This document shows, in pieces, positions 1 through 5,585 of a stretch of DNA of 9,235 nt. Under the pieces are notes generated by a model. The model was not told where the DNA came from. It saw only the letters and a program-made list of their open reading frames with translations, and did not search any database. Every line of letters starts with the position of its first letter. Positions within the stretch are counted from its first letter, which is position 1. Source of the DNA: Actinomycetota bacterium (GTDB taxonomy: Bacteria > Acidobacteriota > Blastocatellia > Chloracidobacteriales > Chloracidobacteriaceae); contig JAAFHI010000078.1 in NCBI GenBank assembly GCA_013298335.1, positions 1 through 9,235 on the forward strand, read 5' to 3'. The translations under genes were made by a program, and so were the position numbers.

Positions 1-344
1 TTTTCATTGTCGAATTTCGCCGAATGGACGCCGATGACCACGAGTTCTTCCGGAAATTTGCCCTCCAGATATTTCAAATCCGGAATGACGTGCATGCAGT
101 TGATGCAGCAGAACGTCCAGAAATCGAGTAGCACGACCTTGCCGCGCAGCCCGGCGAGCGAGAGCGGCTGCGCGGTGTTGAGCCACCCGATGCCGCCAGT
201 GAGTTCGGGCGCGCGGACCGGGCCGAGTTTTCGCGTACTTGGGGAAGGTGTCACGGAAGTTGTTCTGGCCTTTGGAAAACCGGTGGCGCCGACGACGAGC
301 GCGGCGAACGAAAGGGCGAAAAGGAAGGCAATTCGAATACGCAT
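1..344 (-). CDS. Exported thioredoxin-fold protein, NHLRC2-like N-terminus (partial, cut at window start)
   Basis: The first 114 codons read without a stop from an ATG at 344 down to the window edge, so the C-terminus is missing. Residues 1-25 look like a signal peptide: basic MRIRIA, then a hydrophobic stretch rich in F, A, L and V. After a Ser/Thr/Pro linker comes a thioredoxin fold with [23 protein letters not shown] at roughly 68-90 (redox pair C80/C83 as CINC) and the next strand [16 protein letters not shown]. The CCINC form with a following MH is known from the thioredoxin domain of NHLRC2-type proteins, which usually continue into an NHL-repeat propeller. That propeller is expected beyond the window but not seen. 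The likely role is an extracytoplasmic thiol-disulfide function. The gene starts 31 bp after the stop of the small membrane protein gene, so the two are probably co-transcribed. No strong Shine-Dalgarno is visible at this ATG. A TlpA/ResA-like protein is the main alternative. Confidence 0.85.
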   Translation of the reverse strand, partial: MRIRIAFLFALSFAALVVGATGFPKARTTSVTPSPSTRKLGPVRAPELTGGIGWLNTAQPLSLAGLRGKVVLLDFWTFCCINCMHVIPDLKYLEGKFPEELVVIGVHSAKFDNE

Positions 345-375
345 GGCACTTTGAACATGATGGCGGTTGGCTGTT

Positions 376-726
376 TTATTCCCGGCCCGTCCGGCGAAGT
401 TCCTCGCGCTGCCGTCTGAGTTCGGCGGCGACAGCGTCGGCGGAAGGTCGGTCATCGGCGGGGCGCAGGGCGGAAGATTCGCGCTTGGCGTTCTTCGAGG
501 ATTTTTTCGCCGAAGCCGGCTTCTCGGATTCACCGCCGCCGGGAACCAGCAGATACAGGCCCGCCGACATAATCGCCAGCAAACCGACGATGGCCAGCGC
601 GAAAATGATGAAGTACAGCACCATCCCGACGGCGAGCGACACGATGAACCCGAAGATCTTGAGGGCAAGCAGGCCGCCGAAGACGATGATGAGCAGGCCG
701 AGAATGGATCGTACGATTGAATTCAT
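376..726 (-). CDS. Small two-helix membrane protein with charged C-terminal tail
   Basis: This 116-residue protein is not recognised as a named family. Residues 1-60 are strongly hydrophobic and probably form two adjacent transmembrane helices (about 7-30 and 33-60), rich in Gly, Leu, Ile and Phe. A Gly-rich turn (PGGGES) follows, then a Lys/Ser/Ala-rich hydrophilic stretch. The last 25 residues are Arg/Glu-rich and likely helical ([17 protein letters not shown]), possibly a short coiled coil. By the positive-inside rule the tail is probably cytoplasmic. The start is supported by a GGGAG ribosome binding site six bases before the ATG on the minus strand. It is the first gene of a probable two-gene operon with the exported thioredoxin-fold protein, 31 bp downstream. 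It diverges from galK across a 170-bp gap. A structural or partner role for the exported redox protein is only a guess from position. Confidence 0.8.
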   Translation of the reverse strand: MNSIVRSILGLLIIVFGGLLALKIFGFIVSLAVGMVLYFIIFALAIVGLLAIMSAGLYLLVPGGGESEKPASAKKSSKNAKRESSALRPADDRPSADAVAAELRRQREELRRTGRE

Positions 727-896
727 GAAAATCTCCCGCCGCCAAATCTGACCAGACGAAATTGAGAGAGTTTGAATCGGCGTCCCGTGGCCGACGCCCT
801 GAACATATTTTCGTTGCAGGTTTGAGTTTTTCGTAGTTGAAACGGTAGTGTCGCGGGATACGCAACATCAAGCCCAAGTCGTCCGAACCATCCGTC
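727..896. promoter_or_regulatory. Divergent intergenic region between the membrane-protein operon and galK
   Basis: This gap must hold promoters for both directions. On the plus strand a weak sigma70-like pair, TTGAGT at 822-827 and TAGTGT at 846-851 with an 18-bp spacer, could serve galK. A short inverted repeat, GGCGTC at 779-784 and GACGCC at 793-798 with an 8-base loop, lies midway and could be a small operator or chance. The reverse strand shows no convincing pair. The longer antisense reading frame crossing this gap has no recognisable domain and is not called. The promoter assignment is weak. Confidence 0.25.
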
Positions 897-2060
897 ATGT
901 CGATTCCGGATTCACTGATTCCAGCTTTTCTCCAGCGTTTTGATTGTGTCCCCCGCGTTTTTTCCGCCCCCGGTCGGGTCAACCTCATCGGCGATCACAC
1001 CGACTACAACGACGGATTCGTGATGCCGATGGCGATTGACCGGCGAACTTTTGTCGCCGCCGCGCCGCGCCCGGATCGGCTGGTTCGCGTCCGCGCGCTC
1101 GACGTGGATGACGACATGACCTTCGACCTCGACGCGATTCCCGAAATTGTCGCCGGGCGCTGGTCCAATTACGTCGAAGGCACGGCGCAGATTCTCGAAC
1201 GAAAGGGCTTCAAACTTGCCGGGGCCGACCTCGTCATCACCAGCGACATTCCGCGCGGGGCGGGGCTGTCGTCGTCCGCCGCGCTCGAAATGGCAGTCGG
1301 ATACGCCCTCCTGACCCTTTCCGGTCACACCGTTGATCGGCGCGAACTCGCCCTTGCCGGGCAGGCCGCCGAGCACGAATTCGTCGGGACAAAGTGCGGC
1401 ATCATGGATCAGTTCATCTCGGTCTTCGCCGAAGCGGGAAGCGCGCTCCTCATTGATTGCCGCAAACTCGATTTTGAACGGGTGCCGCTCGACTTGAACG
1501 GGCACGCAATCGTCATCGCCGACACGGGCGTCCGGCACGAACTGGCTACATCGGAATACAACACGCGCCGCGAACAGTGCGAGGAAGGCGTCCGGATTCT
1601 CAAAAAGGTTCTTCCGCACATCACGGCACTTCGCGATGTGACCGTGACCGATTTCGAAGCCCACGGCAGGCTGTTGCCGGAACCGGTCCGCCGTCGGGTC
1701 CTGCACGTCATCATGGAAAATCTCCGAACGCGCAACGCCCCCGGCGACATCGCCGATGAAGACTGGGCCTTCTTCGGCAAGGCCATGACGGCGTCGCACG
1801 ATTCGCTGGCCTACGATTACGAAGTGAGTTGCGACGAACTGGATTCGCTCGTCTTCGCCGCCCGGAGCGTGGACGGCTGCCTCGGCGCGCGCATGACCGG
1901 CGGCGGCTTCGGCGGTTCGACGGTCAACCTCGTCGAACGTAACTCCCTGGACGAATTTCTCGAACTGGTTCCGAAAACCTACCGCGCCGCCACCGGCCTG
2001 GACGCGGTTTTAACGGTGGTGGAACCGTCGGAAGGCGCGGACGAAAACGGGAAAGTCTAG
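897..2060 (+). CDS. galK: Galactokinase
   Basis: Galactokinase phosphorylates alpha-D-galactose with ATP to galactose 1-phosphate, the entry step of the Leloir pathway in the cytoplasm. The 387-residue length matches the family. The galactokinase signature GRVNLIGDHTDYN is at 26-38, the GHMP ATP-binding loop GAGLSSSAA at 121-129, the catalytic Asp in CGIMDQF at D171 (equivalent to human D186), and the C-terminal GHMP motif GARMTGGGFGGS at 330-341. Arg27 corresponds to human R37. Position 33 is Asp where E. coli and human enzymes have Glu (human E43), a conservative change in the sugar-binding region. An in-frame stop at 846-848 and no other in-frame ATG after it fix the start at 897. No good Shine-Dalgarno precedes it. 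No other Leloir gene is in the window. The final AAAGTCTAG resembles one unit of the repeat that begins directly after it. Confidence 0.97.
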   Translation: MSIPDSLIPAFLQRFDCVPRVFSAPGRVNLIGDHTDYNDGFVMPMAIDRRTFVAAAPRPDRLVRVRALDVDDDMTFDLDAIPEIVAGRWSNYVEGTAQILERKGFKLAGADLVITSDIPRGAGLSSSAALEMAVGYALLTLSGHTVDRRELALAGQAAEHEFVGTKCGIMDQFISVFAEAGSALLIDCRKLDFERVPLDLNGHAIVIADTGVRHELATSEYNTRREQCEEGVRILKKVLPHITALRDVTVTDFEAHGRLLPEPVRRRVLHVIMENLRTRNAPGDIADEDWAFFGKAMTASHDSLAYDYEVSCDELDSLVFAARSVDGCLGARMTGGGFGGSTVNLVERNSLDEFLELVPKTYRAATGLDAVLTVVEPSEGADENGKV

Positions 2061-2224
2061 GGAGTCTTGAGAGTCTTGGGGGTCTCGGGAGTCCAGGAAT
2101 TCCAAGAGTTTAGGGAGTCTTGAGAGTCCAGGAATGCTAAAAGTCCGGGGAGCCAAATGACTGCCTTTGACTCCCCAGACTCTCAAGACCCCCGAGACTC
2201 CCAAGACTTCTTGTTCCAAGACTC
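2061..2224. repeat. Nonanucleotide repeat tracts in inverted orientation filling the galK/pckG convergent gap
   Basis: The entire gap between two convergent stop codons is built mainly of degenerate 9-base units with consensus close to GGAGTCTTG. On the plus strand, units run from 2061 to about 2149 (for example 2061-2069, 2070-2078, 2088-2096, 2114-2122, 2123-2131, with one 8-base unit). The same family then appears in reverse orientation from about 2170 to 2224, ending directly against the pckG stop. The two tracts can pair to form a long imperfect hairpin, for example 2071-2092 with the segment near 2190-2213. A structure here could end transcription from both sides, but there is no clear U-run typical of an intrinsic terminator. 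No gene is seen in this stretch. Confidence 0.85.
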
Positions 2225-4108
2225 TTACGCGCGTTCCGACGCGAGTTCCCATTTCTCCGGCGAGCGCCAGAGGCTGGAGAGGATGAGTTCGCGCATGAGG
2301 ATGAATTCCTTCGGCAGCCGGTCGTAGAGGCGTTCGAAGAGTTCTTCGTGCGAGAGGATTTCCTGTTTCCAGGCTTCGCGTTCGACCGACATCAACTGGT
2401 TGAACTGTTCGGACGAGAAATCCATGCCGTCCCACTGGATGTCTTCGTAGCGCGGCATCCAGCCAAGCGGGCTTTCGATGGCCGACGCCTTGCCCTGCAC
2501 CCGTTCGGTGATCCACTTGAGGACCCGCATGTTTTCGCCGAAGCCCGGCCAGAGGAACTTGCCCTCGGCGTCCTTGCGGAACCAGTTGACGCAGAAGACG
2601 CGCGGCGGATTCGGCAGCGAGCGTCCGATTTGCAGCCAGTGGTTGAAGTAGTCGCCCATGTGGTAGCCGCAGAAGGGCAGCATTGCAAACGGGTCGCGGC
2701 GGACCTGCCCGAGCGCGCCGAAGGCGGCGGCGGTCATTTCCGAGCCGATGGTCGCGGCGAGATAAACGCCGAAGTTCCAGTTGACCGCCTGGTAGACGAG
2801 CGGCACGACGGTGGCGCGGCGTCCGCCGAAGATGAAGGCGGTAATCGGCACGCCCGCCGGGTTTTCCCAGTTTTCATCAGCCACCGGGCACTGCGTGGCC
2901 GGAACGGTGAAGCGCGCGTTCGGGTGCGCCGCCTTGCGCCCGGTTTCCTTGCCGATGGCGGGTGTCCATTCCTGGCCCTGCCAGTCGATGAGGGACGGGG
3001 GCGGTTCCGGGGTCATGCCTTCCCACCACACATCGCCCTCGGGCGTGAGCGCCACGTTGGTGAAGATGGTGTTGGAGCGGATGGCGTCCATCATGTTCGG
3101 GTTGGTGTCGTAGGACGTTCCCGGCGCGACGCCGAAGAACCCGGCTTCCGGATTGATGGCCCGCAGTGTGCCTTCGGCATCGGGTTTGATCCAGGCGATG
3201 TCGTCACCGACAGTCGTGACCTTCCAGCCGTCGAATCCCTTGGGCGGAATCAGCATGGCGAAGTTCGTCTTGCCGCAGGCACTCGGGAAAGCCGCGCCGA
3301 TATACGATTTTTCGCCTTTGGGCGATTCGACGCCGAGAATCAGCATGTGCTCGGCGAGCCAGCCCTCGTCGCGAGCCATGGTCGAGGCGATGCGCAGCGC
3401 GAAGCACTTCTTGCCGAGCAGGGCGTTTCCGCCGTAACCGCTGCCGTAGGACCAGATTTCGCGATTTTCGGGGTAGTGAACAATGTACTTTTCGACCGGA
3501 TTGCACGGCCACGAGCTGTCGGCCTGACCGGGGGCGAGCGGTGCGCCGACTGAGTGCAGGCAAAGCACGGGTTCCTTGCCGTCGAGGAAGTCCCACACTT
3601 TCCGGCCCATCCGGGTCATGGTGCGCATGTTGACCACGACGTAGGGAGAATCCGAGATTTCGATGCCGATGTGGGAGATTTCCGAGCCAAGGGGGCCCAT
3701 GCTGAAGGGCACGACATACATCGTGCGTCCGCGCATCGTGCCGTCATAGAACCCGCGCAGGTTCGCGTCCATTTTGGCCGGGTCCATCCAGTTGTTGGTC
3801 GGGCCCGCGTCCTGTTTGCGGCGGCTGCACACGAAGGTGCGCTCTTCGGTTCGGGCAACGTCGCTCGGATCGGAAACCGCGAGAAAGCTGTTCGGTCGTA
3901 ATTCGGGGTTCAGTCGTTTGAAGGTGCCGGCTTCGACCATCTGTTCGCACAACTGGTCGTACTCTTCCTGTGAGCCGTCGCACCAATGCACGCGCTCGGG
4001 TTTGCAGAGCGCAATGATGTCCTTGAACCAGGATTTGAATCGTTCGTTCCGGACGTACGAAGGAAAAATATCATCGCTGAAGGCGGTATTCGCGCCGGTG
4101 GTGGTCAT
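2225..4108 (-). CDS. pckG: Phosphoenolpyruvate carboxykinase (GTP)
   Basis: This enzyme converts oxaloacetate and GTP to phosphoenolpyruvate, GDP and CO2, the committing step of gluconeogenesis from TCA-cycle carbon. The 627 residues fit the GTP-type family (about 600-640) and not the ATP type. The P-loop/reactive-cysteine signature FPSACGKTN is at 274-282 (C278, K280, T281). The kinase-2 motif VGDDIAW is at 300-306 with D302 a likely Mn ligand. GKKC (about K233/K234) and EHML (H254) match the other metal-site residues. RTMYV at 128-132 and [15 protein letters not shown] at 221-235 are also family hallmarks. The ATG at 4108 has a GGAGA ribosome binding site at 4115-4119 with a six-base spacer. 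The gene is convergent with galK. A 246-bp upstream gap contains repeats and a structured leader, so it is probably transcribed alone. Confidence 0.98.
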   Translation of the reverse strand: MTTTGANTAFSDDIFPSYVRNERFKSWFKDIIALCKPERVHWCDGSQEEYDQLCEQMVEAGTFKRLNPELRPNSFLAVSDPSDVARTEERTFVCSRRKQDAGPTNNWMDPAKMDANLRGFYDGTMRGRTMYVVPFSMGPLGSEISHIGIEISDSPYVVVNMRTMTRMGRKVWDFLDGKEPVLCLHSVGAPLAPGQADSSWPCNPVEKYIVHYPENREIWSYGSGYGGNALLGKKCFALRIASTMARDEGWLAEHMLILGVESPKGEKSYIGAAFPSACGKTNFAMLIPPKGFDGWKVTTVGDDIAWIKPDAEGTLRAINPEAGFFGVAPGTSYDTNPNMMDAIRSNTIFTNVALTPEGDVWWEGMTPEPPPSLIDWQGQEWTPAIGKETGRKAAHPNARFTVPATQCPVADENWENPAGVPITAFIFGGRRATVVPLVYQAVNWNFGVYLAATIGSEMTAAAFGALGQVRRDPFAMLPFCGYHMGDYFNHWLQIGRSLPNPPRVFCVNWFRKDAEGKFLWPGFGENMRVLKWITERVQGKASAIESPLGWMPRYEDIQWDGMDFSSEQFNQLMSVEREAWKQEILSHEELFERLYDRLPKEFILMRELILSSLWRSPEKWELASERA

Positions 4109-4138
4109 GGAACGTCTCCATTTTGGGGCATGTAGGTA

Positions 4139-4210
4139 GGGGATGATTCCGATCGGGGATGCTCCCCGGCGGGGTATGAAAAGAACCTATGCTGGCAGCT
4201 TATCATCCCC
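4139..4210 (-). promoter_or_regulatory. Nested inverted repeats in the presumed pckG leader
   Basis: A perfect 9-bp inverted repeat (GGGGATGAT at 4139-4147, ATCATCCCC at 4202-4210) encloses a tight hairpin with a 6-bp GC-rich stem and three-base loop, CGGGGA at 4154-4159 and TCCCCG at 4163-4168. The whole lies 30-100 bases before the pckG start. A GATAAG hexamer (minus strand, 4204 to 4199) could be a -10 element, but no good -35 was found. The element could be an operator, an mRNA leader structure, or chance. It matches no riboswitch I recognise. Confidence 0.35.
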
Positions 4211-4238
4211 AATTTCGATTTTCGATTGAAGATTGAAG
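4211..4238. repeat. Short heptanucleotide array (ATTGAAG family)
   Basis: Four consecutive 7-base units are visible: AATTTCG, ATTTTCG, ATTGAAG and ATTGAAG. The array is AT-rich compared with the flanking DNA and sits just upstream of the nested inverted repeat in the pckG upstream region. It shares its period of seven, but not its sequence, with the other arrays in the window. Confidence 0.6.
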
Positions 4239-4261
4239 AAATTTTAACCCCGGACGCAGGA

Positions 4262-4346
4262 ACCGCAGCCTGACCGTAAGGGAGGGCTGTCCATTGCAAC
4301 GTTCCATTCCGGCAAGGACAGCCCTCCCTTACGGTCAGGCTGCGGT
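4262..4346. repeat. Perfect 31-bp inverted repeat (REP/MITE-like palindromic element)
   Basis: The left arm 4262-4292 and right arm 4316-4346 are exact reverse complements over 31 bases, separated by a 23-base spacer. Four further pairs (TTGC at 4294-4297 with GCAA at 4312-4315) extend the stem past one bulged base. The core contains CCGTAAGGGAGGGCTGTCC. It begins nine bases after the dehydratase stop codon, so on the minus strand it could work as a 3'-end hairpin for that gene, but no U-run follows the stem. The perfect arms, compact size and position at a gene end suggest a dispersed palindromic element (REP or MITE). This needs other genomic copies to confirm. Confidence 0.8.
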
Positions 4347-4354
4347 CATTCAAT

Positions 4355-5347
4355 TCAGTTGATTCCGCTCATCATGTCGGCGGCCTGCTGGTAGGCGGTG
4401 AAGACGCTTTCGGCGGCGGCGTTTCCGCCGCAGATGATCGCCACCGGGGCATGGTATTTGCCGATGTCGATGCCGCCGTCGAGCAGTGCCGCGATGACCG
4501 CCGCGCCCGCCGGTTCGACCAACTGGTTGCATTCCGCCCAGAGCCAGCGCATCGCCTGGATCATCTGCCGGTCGTCGATGAGATGGACCCGGTCGCAATA
4601 CTGGCTGGTGACGCCGTAGGTCAGATCGCTCACGCTTTTCGGCGAGAGCGTGTCGGCGATGGTCCGCACCTGCTGCATGCCGACCCGCTGTCCGGCGGCA
4701 ATGCTTTTGTGCATCGAGGGCGCGCCGACCGGCTCGACGCCGATGATCGTCACGTCGGGTTTTTTCTGCCGAATGGCGGCGGAAACGCCCGCGATCAGGC
4801 CGCCGCCGCCAACAGCGATGAGAACGCAGTCCACATCGGGAAGGTCGTCGATGATTTCGAGGCCGAGCGTGCCCTGACCCTCGACGACCGAGTGCCCGTC
4901 GAAGGCCGGGACGTAGGCGACGCCTTCGCGGTCGGCGTGTTCGAGGGCTTTTGCGTTTGCGTCATCCCATGCGTCACCGTGCTTGATGACCTTCGCGCCG
5001 AAACGGGCGATACGGGCGACGCGGTCCTCGCTGGCGCGTCCCGGCAGGTAGACGGTGGCGGGCATGCCGAGCCGGCTCGCGGCGTAGGCGAGCGCGAGAC
5101 CGTGGTTTCCGCCGGACGCGGTCACCGCGCCGCGTGCCCGCTGGTCGGGTTCAAGCTGGAGCAGCGTGTTGAAGACGCCGCGGGCCTTGAACGATCCGCT
5201 CACCTGAAGGTTTTCGAGCTTGAGATGCAGGCGTTGCGGAATGTCGCGGTGGACGAGCGGCGGCGGCAGCATCGGCGTCCGGCGGGTGTAGGGCGCGATG
5301 CGGTTCTGGGCTTCGAGGATCTTTGCGAGAGGAATGTGGAAAGTCAT
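4355..5347 (-). CDS. Threonine/serine dehydratase (PLP-dependent, fold type II, short catabolic form)
   Basis: The protein most likely deaminates L-threonine to 2-oxobutyrate, and/or L-serine to pyruvate, using pyridoxal phosphate. The PLP-binding lysine motif is SGSFKARG (K54). The substrate/PLP contact loop SGGNHG is at 78-83, and the phosphate-cup GGGGL at 180-184. DGHSVVEGQGT (150-160), VEPAGAA near residue 280 and the late ICGGN motif also fit the threonine dehydratase/serine racemase family. At 330 residues it lacks the C-terminal ACT-like regulatory region of biosynthetic IlvA (about 500 residues), so it resembles the catabolic TdcB type. Serine racemase or a related lyase cannot be excluded. 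The start ATG at 5347 has no Shine-Dalgarno: a heptanucleotide repeat ends seven bases upstream and may have replaced or displaced the normal leader. The stop is followed by the perfect 31-bp inverted repeat. Confidence 0.9.
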   Translation of the reverse strand: MTFHIPLAKILEAQNRIAPYTRRTPMLPPPLVHRDIPQRLHLKLENLQVSGSFKARGVFNTLLQLEPDQRARGAVTASGGNHGLALAYAASRLGMPATVYLPGRASEDRVARIARFGAKVIKHGDAWDDANAKALEHADREGVAYVPAFDGHSVVEGQGTLGLEIIDDLPDVDCVLIAVGGGGLIAGVSAAIRQKKPDVTIIGVEPVGAPSMHKSIAAGQRVGMQQVRTIADTLSPKSVSDLTYGVTSQYCDRVHLIDDRQMIQAMRWLWAECNQLVEPAGAAVIAALLDGGIDIGKYHAPVAIICGGNAAAESVFTAYQQAADMMSGIN

Positions 5348-5353
5348 GTGAGT

Positions 5354-5388
5354 CGGGAATGCGGAATGCGGAATATCGAATGCGGAAT
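5354..5388. repeat. Heptanucleotide array GCGGAAT (left arm of an inverted pair)
   Basis: Five 7-base units are visible: CGGGAAT, GCGGAAT, GCGGAAT, ATCGAAT and GCGGAAT. Positions 5355-5390 form one arm of a 36-bp inverted repeat with 5545-5580, with a single mismatch. The array occupies the place where the dehydratase ribosome binding site would be expected. Confidence 0.85.
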
Positions 5389-5390
5389 GG

Positions 5391-5544
5391 GAGAGGAGAA
5401 CGAAAAGTAGGACGTATCGAACTCGGTATCGGCAAGCGAGGACGCGATTCTAGGGGATGGGGCAGGCTTTGGGAAACCCTCGAAGGAATTCACGCCACGG
5501 TTCTTATCCCGAAGAATTCCGGTCCGGGCCTTCTTCAACTTCTT
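5391..5544. other. 154-bp spacer bracketed by inverted heptanucleotide arrays
   Basis: This segment lies between the kinase stop and the dehydratase start and has no gene. It should contain the dehydratase promoter unless that gene is read through from the kinase. No strong -35/-10 pair was found on the minus strand. Two GAATTC sites sit at 5487-5492 and 5514-5519 in short inverted context. Because 36-bp nearly perfect inverted repeats flank it, it could in principle invert or form a cruciform. Confidence 0.4.
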
Positions 5545-5546
5545 CC

Positions 5547-5581
5547 ATTCCGCATTCGATATTCCGCATTCCGCATTCTCT
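5547..5581. repeat. Heptanucleotide array ATTCCGC (right arm, inverted copy of 5354-5388)
   Basis: The units ATTCCGC, ATTCGAT, ATTCCGC, ATTCCGC and ATTCTCT are the reverse complement of the left array, including the same variant unit in the same relative place. The two arms are therefore copies of one another and not independent expansions. The 36-bp inverted-repeat arm is 5545-5580. It ends five bases past the kinase stop codon. Confidence 0.85.
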
Positions 5582-5585
5582 TCTT

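Noticed and set aside
530..988. 152-codon minus-strand open frame spanning the galK upstream gap
   Set aside because: It overlaps both the small membrane protein gene and the galK start, with no recognisable domain. The membrane protein frame has the better ribosome binding site.
912..1799. 295-codon minus-strand open frame opposite galK
   Set aside because: galK has all family motifs on the plus strand. The antisense frame has none.
2348..3553. 401-codon plus-strand open frame opposite pckG
   Set aside because: It is antisense to a clear PEP carboxykinase. The product is rich in Arg, Gly, His and Val with no domain, as expected from the opposite strand of a GC-rich gene.
4262..4346. Classic Rho-independent terminator
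   Set aside because: The stem is very strong, but no run of U follows it on either strand, so only a general 3'-end hairpin role is possible.
4105..4353. 82-codon minus-strand open frame in the pckG upstream gap
   Set aside because: It is mostly the translated inverted repeat and heptamer array, overlaps the pckG start, and shows no protein-like pattern.
4451..5410. 319-codon plus-strand open frame opposite the dehydratase
   Set aside because: It is a mirror of the PLP enzyme gene with no motifs, and its end runs into the heptanucleotide repeat.
5354..5581. CRISPR array
   Set aside because: Repeats are seven bases long and contiguous, with no spacers and no cas genes.
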